Shown here piece after piece: positions 9,908 through 22,335 of a stretch of DNA of 64,000 nucleotides (position 1 is its first letter; every line of letters starts with the position of its first letter). The stretch spans positions 3,467,501 to 3,531,500 of the forward strand of contig NZ_CP042176.1 in NCBI RefSeq assembly GCF_005937885.2, in the 5' to 3' direction. Made by a program: the position numbers and the translations under genes. The DNA comes from Bradyrhizobium sp. KBS0727 (GTDB taxonomy: Bacteria > Pseudomonadota > Alphaproteobacteria > Rhizobiales > Xanthobacteraceae). The notes beneath the pieces were generated by a model, which did not search any database, was not told the origin of the DNA, and saw only the letters and a program-made list of their open reading frames with translations.

Positions 9908-9926
9908 TCCCAGGAAGTTCTCAGTC

Positions 9927-11251
<1,325 letters not shown>

Positions 11252-11252
<1 letters not shown>

Positions 11253-11746
11253 TGTTGATGTCGCAACCGAGCTTCTGGTGGCAGAGATACGGGACGCTTG
11301 CGCAGATGGCGCAGGCGACCGTGGCGCTGCTCGGCTTTGTTGCGATCCTGTTCCAGATCAACGAGATCCGGACCAACAACCGCGCCGCCAGTGCGCGGAC
11401 GGCGTTTCTGGGCTACACCGATCTCGCGTTCAAGAATCCGAAATTCTCGTCTCCTGACTACGACAGGATCAAGGCGGCGGGTCGCGACGAGCAGGTCCAG
11501 TACGAGAGTTTCGTCGCGTATTTCCTCTACGCCTGCGAGGAGACGATTGCCGCCTTCGCCGACAAGCGCGAATGGCAGGCCTCCTGCGATTACGACCTGA
11601 AGCCGCATCTGCCGTTCCTGTGCGAGAAGAACACGGCGCAGCCCGCCTATCTCGCCACCTACGGCACCGAGACCCAGCAATGGGTGAAGACGTCCCTGAA
11701 GACCGCCAGCCTTACACCGCCAGACTGCAAGCTGGGAAAGACCTGA
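11252..11746 (+). CDS. Hypothetical single-pass membrane protein between nuoF and nuoG
   Basis: 164 residues from the ATG overlapping the nuoF stop; a second ATG two codons later is equally possible. One clear membrane helix spans about residues 18-37 (AQMAQATVALLGFVAILFQI). The remaining ~125 residues are soluble, with five cysteines scattered through the C-terminal two thirds. I do not recognise a domain. It ends 7 bp before nuoG, so it is within the nuo transcript. This is the third non-core gene in the operon. Base composition and codon use look like its neighbours. Confidence 0.7.
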
Positions 11747-11753
11747 GATCGCA

Positions 11754-13829
11754 ATGACCAAACTCATCGTCGATGGCAAAGAGATCGATGTACCCGCGGA
11801 ATACACGCTGCTGCAGGCGTGCGAGGCCGCTGGCGCCGAAATTCCGCGCTTCTGCTACCACGAGCGGCTGTCGATCGCCGGCAACTGCCGGATGTGCCTC
11901 GTCGAGGTGAAGGGCGGCCCGAAGCCGGTGGCAAGCTGCGCCTGGGGCGTACGCGATTGCCGTCCGGGTCCGAAGGGCGAGCCGCCGGAAATCTCGACGC
12001 GTTCGCCGATGGTCAAGAAGGCGCGCGAAGGCGTGATGGAATTCCTGCTGATCAACCACCCGCTGGATTGCCCGATCTGCGACCAGGGTGGCGAGTGCGA
12101 CCTGCAGGACCAGGCGATGGGCTACGGCGTCGACACCTCGCGCTTCATGGAGAACAAGCGCGCGGTCGAGGACAAGTATCTCGGCGCGCTGGTCAAGACC
12201 TCGATGAACCGCTGCATCCAGTGCACGCGCTGCGTCCGCTTCTCCGCCGAAGTCTGCGGCGCGCCGGAAATGGGCGCGACCGGCCGCGGCGAGGACATGG
12301 AGATCACGACCTATCTGGAATCGGCGCTGACCTCCGAACTGCAGGGCAATCTGGTCGACATCTGCCCGGTCGGTGCGCTGACCTCGAAGCCCTATGCGTT
12401 CGCCGCGCGCCCGTGGGAGCTCGGCAAGACCCAGTCGATCGACGTCATGGACGGCGTCGGTTCGGCGATCCGCGTCGATACCCGCGGCCGTGAAGTGATG
12501 CGGATCCTGCCCCGCATCAACGAGGCCGTGAACGAGGAATGGATTTCCGACAAGACCCGCCACGTCGTCGACGGCCTGCGCACCCAGCGGCTCGACCGGC
12601 CCTATATCCGCGAGAACGGCCAGCTCCGCGTCGCCTCCTGGGCGGAAGCCTTTGCGGCGATTGCCGCCAAGGCCGGCCGGATCGACGGCAAGCGTATTGG
12701 CGCGATCGCCGGCGACCTTGCCGCGGTCGAGGAGATGTTCGCGCTGAAGGAACTGTTGGCGAAGTGCGGTTCGTCCAATCTGGCGGTACAGGGCGGCGAC
12801 GCCTTCGACCCCAAACTTGGCCGCGGTTCCTACATCTTCAACCCGACCATCGCCGGCATCGAGCAGGCCGACGCGCTCCTGATCATCGGTTCCAACCCGC
12901 GCAAGGAAGCCGCCGTTCTCAACGCGCGGATCCGCAAGCGCTGGCGCTCGGGCCAGCTCAAGATCGGCGTGGTCGGCGCCAGGGTCGACCTGACCTACGA
13001 TCACGACTATCTCGGTGCGGGCACCGATACCCTCAGCGATCTTGCCGCGGGCAAGCATTCCTTTGCCGACGTGCTGAAGGGCGCCAAGAAGCCGATCGTG
13101 CTGGTTGGCGCCGGTTCGCTGGCGCGCCACGACGGCGCCGCGGTGCTGGCGCTGGCGGCGAAAATCGCGGCCGATTTCGGCGCGCTCAAGGACGGCTGGA
13201 ACGGCTTTGGCGTGCTGCAGGACACCGCGTCCCGCGCCGGCGCGCTCGATATCGGCTTTGCGGCCGGCAGCGGCGGTCTCAGTCTCGCGCAGATGACGAC
13301 CTTCGGCACGCTCGACGTGCTGTTCCTGCTCGGCGCCGACGAGGTCAAGGTGCCCGACGGCACCTTCGTGGTCTATATCGGCACCCATGGCGACCGCGGC
13401 GCGCACCGCGCCGACGTCATCCTGCCGGGGGCGGCCTATACCGAAAAGTCCGGCATCTACGTCAACACCGAGGGCAGGGCGCAGATCGCCAACCGCGCGG
13501 CGTTCCCGCCCGGCGAGGCGCGCGAGGACTGGGCGATCATCCGCGCGCTATCCGACGTGCTGGGCAAGAAGCTGCCCTATGACTCGCTGCACGCGGTGCG
13601 CCAGGCGATCTTCAAGGCGGTGCCGCACCTGATGCGGCTCGACCAGATCGAGGCCGGCAAGGCCTCCGACGTCAAGGCGCTGGCAGGTAAGGGCGGCAAC
13701 GTCGACAAGACCCCGTTCAAGACCGCGGTCGAGGACTTTTACCTGACCAACCCGATCGCGCGGGCCTCGGCGGTGATGGCGGAATGTTCCCGGCTGGCGT
13801 CCGGGCAAATGCTGACGGCAGCGGAGTGA
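11754..13829 (+). CDS. nuoG: NADH-quinone oxidoreductase subunit G
   Basis: 691 residues. The N-terminal ferredoxin-like domain has 2Fe-2S ligands Cys34, Cys45, Cys48 and Cys62. The His-Cys3 cluster motif is His101, Cys105, Cys108 and Cys114 ([14 protein letters not shown]). The next 4Fe-4S set is Cys153, Cys156, Cys159 and Cys203 (CIQCTRC and DICPVGAL). The rest is a molybdopterin-oxidoreductase-like fold without a functional cofactor site, as in all NuoG. The length suits the shorter alphaproteobacterial/mitochondrial type, shorter than E. coli NuoG. It wires electrons from NuoF towards NuoI. Confidence 0.97.
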   Translation: MTKLIVDGKEIDVPAEYTLLQACEAAGAEIPRFCYHERLSIAGNCRMCLVEVKGGPKPVASCAWGVRDCRPGPKGEPPEISTRSPMVKKAREGVMEFLLINHPLDCPICDQGGECDLQDQAMGYGVDTSRFMENKRAVEDKYLGALVKTSMNRCIQCTRCVRFSAEVCGAPEMGATGRGEDMEITTYLESALTSELQGNLVDICPVGALTSKPYAFAARPWELGKTQSIDVMDGVGSAIRVDTRGREVMRILPRINEAVNEEWISDKTRHVVDGLRTQRLDRPYIRENGQLRVASWAEAFAAIAAKAGRIDGKRIGAIAGDLAAVEEMFALKELLAKCGSSNLAVQGGDAFDPKLGRGSYIFNPTIAGIEQADALLIIGSNPRKEAAVLNARIRKRWRSGQLKIGVVGARVDLTYDHDYLGAGTDTLSDLAAGKHSFADVLKGAKKPIVLVGAGSLARHDGAAVLALAAKIAADFGALKDGWNGFGVLQDTASRAGALDIGFAAGSGGLSLAQMTTFGTLDVLFLLGADEVKVPDGTFVVYIGTHGDRGAHRADVILPGAAYTEKSGIYVNTEGRAQIANRAAFPPGEAREDWAIIRALSDVLGKKLPYDSLHAVRQAIFKAVPHLMRLDQIEAGKASDVKALAGKGGNVDKTPFKTAVEDFYLTNPIARASAVMAECSRLASGQMLTAAE

Positions 13830-13839
13830 GCGTGACCTG

Positions 13840-14910
13840 ATGGCTGAATTCTTCGCAAGCGCGTTCTGGACCGGCTTCCTCTGGCCGCTGATCATCATGA
13901 TCGCGGAGAGCGTATTGCTGCTGGTCGTGCTCCTGATCGCGATCGCCTACATCCTGCTCGCCGACCGCAAGATCTGGGCGGCGGTGCAGATCCGCCGCGG
14001 ACCCAACGTGGTGGGCCCGTTCGGCCTGCTGCAATCCTTCGCCGACCTGCTAAAGTTCGTGCTGAAGGAACCGATCATCCCGTCGGGCTCCAACAAGGGC
14101 GTGTTCCTGCTGGCGCCGCTGGTGTCCTGCGTGCTGGCGCTGGCCGCCTGGGCCGTGATCCCGATGGATCTCGGCTGGGTGATCTCCGACATCAATGTCG
14201 GCGTGCTCTATATCTTCGCGATCTCGTCGCTGTCGATCTACGGCATCATCATGGCCGGCTGGTCGTCGAACTCGAAATACCCGTTCCTGGCGGCGCTGCG
14301 CTCCGCGGCGCAGATGGTCTCCTATGAAGTCTCGATCGGCTTCGTCATCATCACGGTGCTGCTCTGCGTCGGCTCGCTCAATCTCTCGGCCGTGGTCGAG
14401 GCCCAGAATACCCGCGGCTTCGGCGGCCTGATCGGGCTGCCGCAGCTCACCATCCTGAACTGGTATGTGTGGCCGCTGTTCCCGATGTTCGTGGTGTTCT
14501 ACGTCTCGGCGCTGGCCGAAACCAACCGCCCGCCGTTCGATCTGGTCGAAGCGGAATCGGAACTGGTGGCGGGCTTCATGGTCGAATACGGCTCGACGCC
14601 GTATCTCCTGTTCATGCTCGGCGAATACGTCGCGATCACCACGATGTGCGCGATGGCGACGATTCTGTTCCTCGGCGGCTGGTTGCCGCCGGTGGACCTG
14701 CCGCCGTTCAACTGGATCCCTGGCGTGATCTGGTTCGCGCTGAAAGTCTTCTTCATGTTCTTCATGTTTGCGATGGCTAAGGCGATCGTGCCGCGCTACC
14801 GCTACGATCAACTGATGCGGCTCGGCTGGAAGGTGTTCCTGCCGCTGTCGCTGGCGATGGTGGTGATTGTGGCCGGTGTGCTGCAATTCGCCGGCATCGC
14901 GCCGAAGTGA
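13840..14910 (+). CDS. nuoH: NADH-quinone oxidoreductase subunit H
   Basis: 356 residues with about eight membrane helices. Signatures include [34 protein letters not shown], and the quinone-channel loop [20 protein letters not shown]. NuoH forms the membrane part of the quinone chamber and links the peripheral arm to the proton pumps. The start ATG lies 10 bp after the nuoG stop, and the length is normal. Confidence 0.97.
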   Translation: MAEFFASAFWTGFLWPLIIMIAESVLLLVVLLIAIAYILLADRKIWAAVQIRRGPNVVGPFGLLQSFADLLKFVLKEPIIPSGSNKGVFLLAPLVSCVLALAAWAVIPMDLGWVISDINVGVLYIFAISSLSIYGIIMAGWSSNSKYPFLAALRSAAQMVSYEVSIGFVIITVLLCVGSLNLSAVVEAQNTRGFGGLIGLPQLTILNWYVWPLFPMFVVFYVSALAETNRPPFDLVEAESELVAGFMVEYGSTPYLLFMLGEYVAITTMCAMATILFLGGWLPPVDLPPFNWIPGVIWFALKVFFMFFMFAMAKAIVPRYRYDQLMRLGWKVFLPLSLAMVVIVAGVLQFAGIAPK

Positions 14911-14917
14911 GGTCGCT

Positions 14918-15412
14918 ATGAGTGTCAACATCAACGCAACCGCCCGCTCGCTTCTGCTGTCCGAGTTCGTATCGGCGTTCATTCTCGCCATGCGCTATTT
15001 CTTCAAGCCGAAGCCGACGCTGAACTATCCGTTCGAGAAGGGGCCGATCTCGCCGCGCTTCCGTGGCGAGCATGCGCTGCGCCGCTATCCGAACGGTGAG
15101 GAACGCTGCATCGCCTGCAAGCTGTGCGAGGCGATCTGCCCGGCGCAGGCGATCACGATCGAGGCCGGCCCGCGCCGCAACGACGGCACCCGCCGCACCG
15201 TGCGCTACGACATCGACATGGTGAAGTGCATCTACTGCGGCCTGTGCCAGGAAGCCTGTCCGGTCGATGCCATCGTCGAGGGACCGAATTTCGAATTCGC
15301 GACCGAGACCCGCGAGGAACTCTATTATGACAAGGCGAAACTGCTCGCCAATGGCGACCGCTGGGAGCGCGAGATTGCGAAATCAATCGAACTCGACGCG
15401 CCGTACCGGTGA
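14918..15412 (+). CDS. nuoI: NADH-quinone oxidoreductase subunit I
   Basis: 164 residues from the ATG at 14918, 7 bp after nuoH; an upstream in-frame start would overlap nuoH and lacks support. Two complete 4Fe-4S motifs are visible: Cys64, Cys67, Cys70, Cys74 ([12 protein letters not shown]) and Cys104, Cys107, Cys110, Cys114 ([12 protein letters not shown]). These are N6a and N6b, which pass electrons to NuoB. An amphipathic N-terminal helix anchors the subunit at the membrane surface. Confidence 0.97.
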   Translation: MSVNINATARSLLLSEFVSAFILAMRYFFKPKPTLNYPFEKGPISPRFRGEHALRRYPNGEERCIACKLCEAICPAQAITIEAGPRRNDGTRRTVRYDIDMVKCIYCGLCQEACPVDAIVEGPNFEFATETREELYYDKAKLLANGDRWEREIAKSIELDAPYR

Positions 15413-15421
15413 GGTGAGGAA

Positions 15422-16063
15422 ATGATCCTTCCGGCGCTGTTCTTCTATCTGTTTGCGGGCGTCTGCGTGGCGTCGGCGGTGATGGTGATTGTCTCGCGCA
15501 ATCCCGTGCACTCCGTGCTGTTTTTGATCCTCGCCTTCGTCAACGCCTCCGGCCTGTTCATCCTGATGGGTGCCGAGTTCCTGGCGATGATCCTGGTCGT
15601 CGTCTACGTCGGCGCGGTCGCGGTGCTGTTCCTGTTCGTAATCATGATGCTCGACGTCGATTTCGCCGAGCTGCGCGAGGGCTTTCTGGAATATCTGCCG
15701 ATCGGTCTGGTAATCGGCGCGATCTTCCTCGCCGAGTTACTGCTGGTCGCCGGCGGCTGGGTCATCAATCCCGCCACGACCAAGGCGATCACGGCGGCGA
15801 TCCCGACCAATATCAGCAACACCGAGGCGCTCGGGCTGGTGCTCTATACCAAGTACATCCACTACTTCCAGCTCTCGGGCATGGTGCTTCTGGTCGCCAT
15901 GATCGGCGCCATCGTGCTGACGTTGCGCCACAAGGCCAACGTCAAGCGGCAGGACATCAACGTGCAGAACGCGCGGACGCCGGAACTCGCGATGGCGGTG
16001 CGCACGAATGTGGCGTCGGGGCAGGGGCTGCAGGACGCGGACGCGGCGGAGTGGGTGCAATGA
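15422..16063 (+). CDS. nuoJ: NADH-quinone oxidoreductase subunit J
   Basis: 213 residues with five membrane helices. It begins with [20 protein letters not shown] and contains [20 protein letters not shown] and [21 protein letters not shown], typical of NuoJ/ND6. A polar C-terminal tail of ~40 residues follows the last helix. The stop codon overlaps the nuoK start (ATGA), so the two are translationally coupled. Confidence 0.96.
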   Translation: MILPALFFYLFAGVCVASAVMVIVSRNPVHSVLFLILAFVNASGLFILMGAEFLAMILVVVYVGAVAVLFLFVIMMLDVDFAELREGFLEYLPIGLVIGAIFLAELLLVAGGWVINPATTKAITAAIPTNISNTEALGLVLYTKYIHYFQLSGMVLLVAMIGAIVLTLRHKANVKRQDINVQNARTPELAMAVRTNVASGQGLQDADAAEWVQ

Positions 16064-16368
16064 CGGTCGGTCTTGGACACTATCTCGCGGTCGGCGCCAT
16101 CCTGTTCACGCTCGGGATCCTCGGCATCTTCCTCAACCGCAAGAACATCATCGTCATCCTGATGTCGATCGAGCTGATCTTGCTGGCCGTCAACATCAAC
16201 CTGGTGGCGTTCTCGACCTTCCTCGGCGACATCGTCGGCCAGGTGTTCGCGCTGCTGGTGCTGACGGTGGCGGCGGCCGAAGCCGCGATCGGTCTTGCGG
16301 TGCTGGTGGTTTATTTCCGCAACCGCGGTTCGATCGCGGTTGAAGACGTCAATCTGATGAAGGGCTAA
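16060..16368 (+). CDS. nuoK: NADH-quinone oxidoreductase subunit K
   Basis: 102 residues with three membrane helices, exactly the family's usual length from the ATG at 16060. A GTG three codons upstream is less likely. The conserved membrane glutamates lie in [14 protein letters not shown] and [17 protein letters not shown]; they form part of the proton-pathway chain along the membrane arm. It overlaps nuoJ by 4 bp. Confidence 0.96.
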   Translation: MTVGLGHYLAVGAILFTLGILGIFLNRKNIIVILMSIELILLAVNINLVAFSTFLGDIVGQVFALLVLTVAAAEAAIGLAVLVVYFRNRGSIAVEDVNLMKG

Positions 16369-16376
16369 GGGCAATT

Positions 16377-18467
16377 ATGATTCAGGCAATTGTCTTTCTG
16401 CCGCTGCTGGGCGCCATCCTGGCCGGCCTGATCGCCGTGTTCGGGGCGCATGCGCGTAACCCGAGCGGCGATGTGGTCGAGCATCACGACGACGGGCATG
16501 GCGCCGACGCGCATGCCGCGACCGCCCATGACGACACCGCCCATGACGACCATGGCCACGACGATCACGGCCACGACGACCATCATGTCTCGGAACCGGC
16601 GGCGCAGGGTTCGCGCGCGGCCGAGCTGATCACGACCTGTCTTTTGATGATTTCGGCCGCACTCTCCTGGGTGACGCTGGTCGATGTCGGCTTCATGCAC
16701 CACGACGCGCGGATCGCGCTGTTTCCCTGGATCAGTTCCGGCGACCTGCAGATCTCCTGGGCGCTGCGGGTCGACACGCTGACCGCCGTGATGCTGGTGG
16801 TGGTCAATACCGTGTCCTCGCTGGTTCACCTCTATTCCATCGGTTACATGGACGAGGATCCGTACCGGCCGCGGTTCTTTGGCTATCTCAGCCTGTTCAC
16901 CTTCGCGATGCTGATGCTGGTGACCGCGGACAATCTGGTCCAGCTGTTCTTCGGCTGGGAAGGCGTCGGTCTGGCGAGCTATCTCCTGATCGGGTTCTGG
17001 TACCAGAAGCCGTCGGCGAATGCGGCGGCGATCAAGGCCTTCGTGGTCAACCGCGTCGGCGACTTCGGCTTCGCGCTCGGCATTTTCGCGATCTTCGCGC
17101 TGGTCGGCTCGACCGACTTCGAGACCATCTTCGCGGGCGCGCCGGGTCTAACAGGCAAGACCATCGATTTCTTCGGCTGGCACGCCGATGCGCTGACCCT
17201 GACCTGCCTGTTGCTGTTCATGGGCGCGATGGGCAAGTCCGCCCAGTTCCTGCTGCACACCTGGTTGCCGGACGCGATGGAAGGTCCGACCCCGGTCTCG
17301 GCGCTGATCCATGCCGCGACCATGGTCACCGCCGGCGTCTTCATGGTGGCGCGGCTGTCGCCGTTGTTTGAACTCGCGCCGAATGCGCAGGCCGTGGTGA
17401 TGTTCTTCGGCGCCACCACCGCCTTCTTCGCGGCCACCGTCGGCCTCGTGCAGAACGACATCAAGCGCATCGTCGCCTACTCGACCTGTTCGCAGCTCGG
17501 CTACATGTTCGTGGCGATGGGGGCAGGGGCCTATTCGGTCGGCATGTTCCACCTGTTCACCCACGCCTTCTTCAAGGCGCTGCTGTTCTTAGGCTCAGGC
17601 TCGGTGATCTACGCGATGCACCACGAACAGGACATCCGCAACATGGGCGGGCTGTGGCGCAAGATCCCGTACACCTTTGCGGTGATGTGCATCGGCACCC
17701 TGGCGCTGACCGGCTTTCCGCTGTTCGCAGGGTATTTCTCCAAGGATGCGATCATCGAATCCGCCTATGCGGCGCATAACCCGTTCTCGACCTATGCCTA
17801 CATCCTGACGATCGCGGCCGCAGGTCTCACGTCGTTCTATTCCTGGCGTCTGATCTTCAAGACCTTCTTCGGTGAGCCGCACGACCAGGAGCACTACGAG
17901 GCGGCGCACGAAAGCCCCATCTGGATGCTGGTCCCGATCGGCGTGCTGGCCGCGGGCTCGATCCTGGCCGGCTTCCCGTTCAAGGAGCTGTTCGTCAGCC
18001 ATCACGGCGTGGAGGAATTCTTCCGCGAGTCCGTGAAGATGAACCCGCACATCCTCGAGGACATGGAGCACATGCCGAGCTGGCTCGCACCGCTGCCCAC
18101 CGTGATGATGGCGCTCGGCCTATTCGTCTCGTACATGTTCTATATCCGCAGGCCCTATCTGCCGGTCGAGCTCGCCAACCAGCAGCCGATGCTTTACCAG
18201 TTCCTGCTCAACAAGTGGTATTTCGACGAGCTGTACGATCTCATCTTCGTCCGTCCGACCAAGTGGCTCGGCCGCTTTCTCTGGAAGAAGGGCGACGGCT
18301 TCCTCATCGACGGCTTCGGGCCTGATGGCGTCTCGGCCGGCGTGCTCGACATCACCCGCAACGTCGTCAAAATCCAGACCGGCTATCTCTATCACTACGC
18401 CTTTGCGATGCTGATTGGCGTGGCCGGCCTGATCACCTGGTTCATGTTCGGCTTGGGAGGCCAGTAA
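16377..18467 (+). CDS. nuoL: NADH-quinone oxidoreductase subunit L, with a His/Asp-rich loop
   Basis: 696 residues, an antiporter-like proton pump with a long lateral helix. Signatures: [45 protein letters not shown], and the lysine-containing segments around GKSAQFL and [17 protein letters not shown]. Between the first and second hydrophobic segments (about residues 35-70) is an insertion with at least 12 histidines and many aspartates in HDD/DDH repeats. It is predicted to lie outside the membrane. Such a loop is not part of the minimal NuoL fold and looks metal-binding. The stop overlaps the nuoM start by one base. Confidence 0.96.
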   Translation: MIQAIVFLPLLGAILAGLIAVFGAHARNPSGDVVEHHDDGHGADAHAATAHDDTAHDDHGHDDHGHDDHHVSEPAAQGSRAAELITTCLLMISAALSWVTLVDVGFMHHDARIALFPWISSGDLQISWALRVDTLTAVMLVVVNTVSSLVHLYSIGYMDEDPYRPRFFGYLSLFTFAMLMLVTADNLVQLFFGWEGVGLASYLLIGFWYQKPSANAAAIKAFVVNRVGDFGFALGIFAIFALVGSTDFETIFAGAPGLTGKTIDFFGWHADALTLTCLLLFMGAMGKSAQFLLHTWLPDAMEGPTPVSALIHAATMVTAGVFMVARLSPLFELAPNAQAVVMFFGATTAFFAATVGLVQNDIKRIVAYSTCSQLGYMFVAMGAGAYSVGMFHLFTHAFFKALLFLGSGSVIYAMHHEQDIRNMGGLWRKIPYTFAVMCIGTLALTGFPLFAGYFSKDAIIESAYAAHNPFSTYAYILTIAAAGLTSFYSWRLIFKTFFGEPHDQEHYEAAHESPIWMLVPIGVLAAGSILAGFPFKELFVSHHGVEEFFRESVKMNPHILEDMEHMPSWLAPLPTVMMALGLFVSYMFYIRRPYLPVELANQQPMLYQFLLNKWYFDELYDLIFVRPTKWLGRFLWKKGDGFLIDGFGPDGVSAGVLDITRNVVKIQTGYLYHYAFAMLIGVAGLITWFMFGLGGQ

Positions 18468-19975
18468 TGACAACCTGGCCCATCCTTTCGATCGTCACGT
18501 TCCTGCCGGTGTTCGGCGCGTTGCTGATCTATCTCAGCCGCGGCGACGATGAAGCCGCCCGGCGCAATGCGCGCTGGATCGCGCTCTGGACCACGCTCGT
18601 CACTTTCGCGGTGTCGCTGATTCTGGTGTGGCGGTACGACCCGGCGCAGCCGGACTTCCAGTTCGTCGAGAAGGCGAACTGGTTGGCGTCCGGCATCACC
18701 TATCACATGGGTGTCGACGGCATTTCGCTGCCGTTCGTGATTCTCACCACCGCGCTGATGCCGTTCTGCATCATCGCGAGCTGGAAGTCGGTCACGATGC
18801 GGGTGCGCGAATACATGATGGCGTTCCTGCTTCTGGAAACGCTGATGATCGGCACCTTCTCGGCGCTCGATCTCCTGCTGTTCTATCTGTTCTTCGAAGG
18901 CGGCCTGATCCCGATGTTCCTGATCATCGGCGTCTGGGGCGGCCCGCGTCGGGTCTACGCCTCCTTCAAGTTCTTCCTCTACACGCTGCTCGGCTCGGTG
19001 CTGATGCTGCTCGCGATCATGGCGCTGTACTGGAACGCCGGGACAACTGATATTCCGACCCTGATGCACACCGCCGTGCCGCGCTCCTTGCAGACATGGG
19101 CCTGGCTGGCGTTCTTTGCCTCGTTTGCGGTGAAGATGCCGATGTGGCCGGTGCACACCTGGCTGCCGGACGCCCACGTCGAGGCGCCCACGGCGGGCTC
19201 GGTGGTTCTCGCCGCGATCCTGCTGAAGATGGGCGGCTACGGCTTCCTGCGCTTCTCGCTGCCGATGTTCCCGCTGGCGTCGCAGGAATTCGCGCCGCTG
19301 ATCTTCTCGCTGTCGGCGATTGCGATCATCTACACCTCGCTGGTGGCGCTGATGCAGGAAGACATCAAGAAGCTGATTGCCTATTCGTCGGTCGCCCATA
19401 TGGGCTTCGTCACCATGGGCATCTTTGCGGCCACCACGCAGGGCGTGGCCGGCGGCGTGTTCCAGATGATCTCGCACGGCATCGTGTCCGGCGCGCTGTT
19501 CCTTTGTGTCGGCATCGTCTACGACCGCATGCACACCCGCGAGATCGCGGCCTATGGCGGCCTGGTGAACCGGATGCCGCTGTATGCGCTGGTGTTCATG
19601 GTCTTCACCATGGCCAATGTCGGTCTGCCCGGCACGTCCGGCTTCGTCGGCGAATTCATGACGCTGATCGGCACCTTCAAGGTCTCGATCCCGACCGCGA
19701 CCTTCGCGACCTTGGGCGTGATCCTGTCGGCGGCCTACGCGCTGTGGCTCTACCGCAAGGTGGTGTTCGGCGCGTTGGTGAAACCGTCGCTGGCGAGCAT
19801 CAAGGACCTCACCTTCCGCGAGAGCCTTCTGATGTTCCCGCTGGTCGCGCTCACCATCCTGTTCGGCGTCTATCCGAAGCCGGTGCTCGACATGTCGGCG
19901 GCCTCGGTTCAGCAACTCGTCAACAATTACCAAACTGCCGTGACTGCCGTGAAGGCAGCCGCGCTGGTGCAATAA
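18467..19975 (+). CDS. nuoM: NADH-quinone oxidoreductase subunit M
   Basis: 502 residues with about 14 membrane helices, an antiporter-like proton pump. It carries [40 protein letters not shown] with the key glutamate, [20 protein letters not shown], and [19 protein letters not shown]. Length and motifs are normal. It starts on the last base of the nuoL stop and lies 10 bp before nuoN. Confidence 0.96.
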   Translation: MTTWPILSIVTFLPVFGALLIYLSRGDDEAARRNARWIALWTTLVTFAVSLILVWRYDPAQPDFQFVEKANWLASGITYHMGVDGISLPFVILTTALMPFCIIASWKSVTMRVREYMMAFLLLETLMIGTFSALDLLLFYLFFEGGLIPMFLIIGVWGGPRRVYASFKFFLYTLLGSVLMLLAIMALYWNAGTTDIPTLMHTAVPRSLQTWAWLAFFASFAVKMPMWPVHTWLPDAHVEAPTAGSVVLAAILLKMGGYGFLRFSLPMFPLASQEFAPLIFSLSAIAIIYTSLVALMQEDIKKLIAYSSVAHMGFVTMGIFAATTQGVAGGVFQMISHGIVSGALFLCVGIVYDRMHTREIAAYGGLVNRMPLYALVFMVFTMANVGLPGTSGFVGEFMTLIGTFKVSIPTATFATLGVILSAAYALWLYRKVVFGALVKPSLASIKDLTFRESLLMFPLVALTILFGVYPKPVLDMSAASVQQLVNNYQTAVTAVKAAALVQ

Positions 19976-19985
19976 GGCCTTCGCC

Positions 19986-21422
19986 ATGAGCTTTTCGAGT
20001 GCAGGTTATCAGTTGCAGCCGGTGCTGCCGGAGCTCGTGCTGGCGTTCGGCGCCATGGCTCTGTTGATGCTCGGAGCCTATCGCGGGCAGGGGACGACCC
20101 GGCTCGTCACCACCCTTGCGGTATGCCTGCTGGTCGTCACCGGCGCGTTGGAGCTGATGCTGCCGGCCGGCAAGCTCACAACCTTCGGCGGCAGCTTCGT
20201 CGTCGACGACTTCGCCCGCTTCCTGAAGATCCTCGCCCTGATCGGCTCGGGCGTGACCCTGATCCTGGCGACGGAATTCCTGTCGGATCCGTCGCGGCGG
20301 ATCTTCGAATTTTCGATCCTGGTGCTGCTCTCGACGCTCGGCATGATGGTGCTGATCTCGGCCGCCGACCTGATCATGCTCTATCTCGGGCTCGAACTGA
20401 TGAGCCTTGCGCTCTACGTGGTCGCGTCCAGCAACCGCGACAACGCCAAGTCGACCGAAGCCGGCCTGAAGTATTTCGTTCTCGGCGCGCTGTCCTCGGG
20501 CATGCTGCTGTACGGCGCCTCGCTGATCTACGGCTTTACCGGCACCGTCAGCTTTGCCGGCATCGCCGCTGCCGCGACGTCAGGCAGCATCGGTATCGTT
20601 TTCGGCATCGTGTTCCTGCTGGCGGGCCTCTGCTTCAAGGTCTCGGCCGTGCCGTTCCACATGTGGACGCCCGACGTTTATGAGGGCGCGCCGACGCCGG
20701 TCACGGCGTTCTTTGCCTCGGCGCCGAAGGTGGCGGCGCTGGCGGTGTTCACCCGTGTGACGCTGACCGCGTTCCCCGGCATCGTCTCGCAATGGCAGCA
20801 GATCATCGTGTTCGTGGCGATCGCCTCGATGGTGCTGGGCTCGTTTGCCGCGATCGGGCAGAAGAACATCAAGCGCCTGATGGCCTATTCGTCGATCGGC
20901 CATATGGGATTTGCACTGGTCGGCCTCGCCTCCGGCACCGTCGAGGGCGCGCAGGGCGTACTGGTCTATGCCGCGATCTATGTCGCGATGACCTTGGGCT
21001 CCTTCTCGGTGATCCTGACCATGAAGCGCAACGGCCAGGCGGTGGAGCAGATCAGCGATTTTGCCGGCCTCTCGCGCACCAATCCGCTGCTCGCCTTCTT
21101 CTTTGCGATGCTGCTGTTCTCGCTGGCCGGCATTCCGCCGCTCGCGGGCTTCTTTGCCAAATGGTACGTGTTCGTCGCCGCGATCAACGCCCATCTGTTC
21201 ACGCTCGCCGTCATCGGCGTGCTCTCCAGCGTGGTCGGCGCCTACTACTATCTCACCATCATCAAGGTGATGTATTTCGAGGAACCGCTGCCGGTGCTCG
21301 ATCCGATGCGAATGGAGTTGCGCCTCGTGCTGGCGGCAGCCGGCCTGTTCAACATCTTCTTTGCCGTGCTTCCCGGGCCGCTGGTCAGCGTCGCCACGGC
21401 CGCGGCGAAGTCGCTTTTTTAG
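19986..21422 (+). CDS. nuoN: NADH-quinone oxidoreductase subunit N
   Basis: 478 residues with about 14 membrane helices, the third antiporter-like pump. Signatures: LYLGLELMSLALYVVAS, VPFHMWTPDVYEGAPTPVTA, and GQKNIKRLMAYSSIGHMGFA. It closes the operon. Its TAG stop overlaps the first base of a palindromic repeat at 21422-21470. Confidence 0.96.
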   Translation: MSFSSAGYQLQPVLPELVLAFGAMALLMLGAYRGQGTTRLVTTLAVCLLVVTGALELMLPAGKLTTFGGSFVVDDFARFLKILALIGSGVTLILATEFLSDPSRRIFEFSILVLLSTLGMMVLISAADLIMLYLGLELMSLALYVVASSNRDNAKSTEAGLKYFVLGALSSGMLLYGASLIYGFTGTVSFAGIAAAATSGSIGIVFGIVFLLAGLCFKVSAVPFHMWTPDVYEGAPTPVTAFFASAPKVAALAVFTRVTLTAFPGIVSQWQQIIVFVAIASMVLGSFAAIGQKNIKRLMAYSSIGHMGFALVGLASGTVEGAQGVLVYAAIYVAMTLGSFSVILTMKRNGQAVEQISDFAGLSRTNPLLAFFFAMLLFSLAGIPPLAGFFAKWYVFVAAINAHLFTLAVIGVLSSVVGAYYYLTIIKVMYFEEPLPVLDPMRMELRLVLAAAGLFNIFFAVLPGPLVSVATAAAKSLF

Positions 21423-21470
21423 GGCATGATCCCAAAAAGTGGATCCCGGTTTTTGGAGAAGATCATGCCC
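21422..21470. repeat. Intergenic palindromic repeat after nuoN
   Basis: Outer arms GGGCATGATC (21422-21431) and GATCATGCCC (21461-21470) are perfect reverse complements around a 29-nt centre. The centre itself contains partly complementary AAAAAGTGGATCC and CGGTTTTTGG stretches. I recognise this layout as a short interspersed palindrome common in Bradyrhizobium-type genomes, from memory only. As RNA it would fold into a long hairpin directly after nuoN and could stabilise the message or help end transcription. No U-run follows. Confidence 0.75.
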
Positions 21471-21522
21471 AAAATAAACATCAACACCAGGCCGGCTTTG
21501 GCTAAGCCGGATCAGCCCTGAG

Positions 21523-22335
21523 ATGACGTTCGCGCTCGGTCCCCGAGCCGCATCGGCGGGCTACCGCCTGTTTGCCTTCGACAAGGCCGGTTCAACCAAT
21601 GCGGAAGCCATGTCGCGTGCGCGCGACGGCGAGCGCAGCCCGGCCTGGTTCGTCACCTCGGAGCAGACCGCGGGACGGGGCCGCCGGCAGCGCGCCTGGA
21701 TCGCGCCGCGCGGCAACCTCGCCAGCAGCGTGCTTGAAATCCTGGACGTATCGCCATCGGTCGCGGCCACGCTGGGCTTTGCCGCGGGCCTTTCGCTCGA
21801 AAGCGCGCTACAGAAGCTCAGCATAGAGGCCAACATGCGTTTGGCCGGATCGGATCAATTGAAATACTCCCTGAAGTGGCCGAACGACGTGTTGGCCGGG
21901 CAGAAAAAACTCTCCGGTATCCTGCTGGAGGCCGAAGCCGTGCCCGGCGACCGCCTCGCCGTCGTGATCGGCATCGGTACCAATGTGGTGGGCGCGCCCG
22001 AGGGGACGCCGACGCCGGCGACCTCGCTGGCCACGCTCGGCGTCCATGTCGGCGCGGAAGAGCTGTTTTCGGCGCTGTCGGACGCCTGGGTCGAATTCCG
22101 CGGCATCTGGGACAATGGCCGCGGCTTTGCCGAGATCCGAAGACTGTGGCTGGAGCGCGCCGCCGGGCTCGGCGAGCGGGTCGCCATCAATACCGGCACC
22201 GTGACGGTCGAGGGGACCTTCGATACCATCGACGAGACCGGCTGCCTGATCGTCCGCACGGCCGAGGGCAAGCGCATGCCGATCGCGGCGGGTGAGGTCT
22301 ATTTCGGCGCGGCAGCTTCCGCGGGAGCGGCGTGA
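21523..22335 (+). CDS. birA: Biotin--[acetyl-CoA-carboxylase] ligase
   Basis: 270 residues. It shows the biotin-protein ligase core: STNAEAM substrate loop (residues 24-30), the biotinyl-AMP motif GRGRRQRAW (51-59), KWPNDVLAGQKKLSGILLE near residue 115, and the GIGTNV strand. The C-terminal small domain (EGTFDTIDETGCLIV) is present. There is no N-terminal winged helix, so it is the mono-functional form, not a repressor as in E. coli. It attaches biotin to BCCP and other carboxylases. The stop codon overlaps the RNase J start, and a biotin ligase next to nuo and RNase J is a layout I associate with Rhizobiales. Confidence 0.93.
   Translation: MTFALGPRAASAGYRLFAFDKAGSTNAEAMSRARDGERSPAWFVTSEQTAGRGRRQRAWIAPRGNLASSVLEILDVSPSVAATLGFAAGLSLESALQKLSIEANMRLAGSDQLKYSLKWPNDVLAGQKKLSGILLEAEAVPGDRLAVVIGIGTNVVGAPEGTPTPATSLATLGVHVGAEELFSALSDAWVEFRGIWDNGRGFAEIRRLWLERAAGLGERVAINTGTVTVEGTFDTIDETGCLIVRTAEGKRMPIAAGEVYFGAAASAGAA

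Noticed and set aside
11712..13406. Long minus-strand frame opposite nuoG
   Set aside because: Antisense shadow of a certain gene with typical shadow composition; same for others opposite nuo genes.
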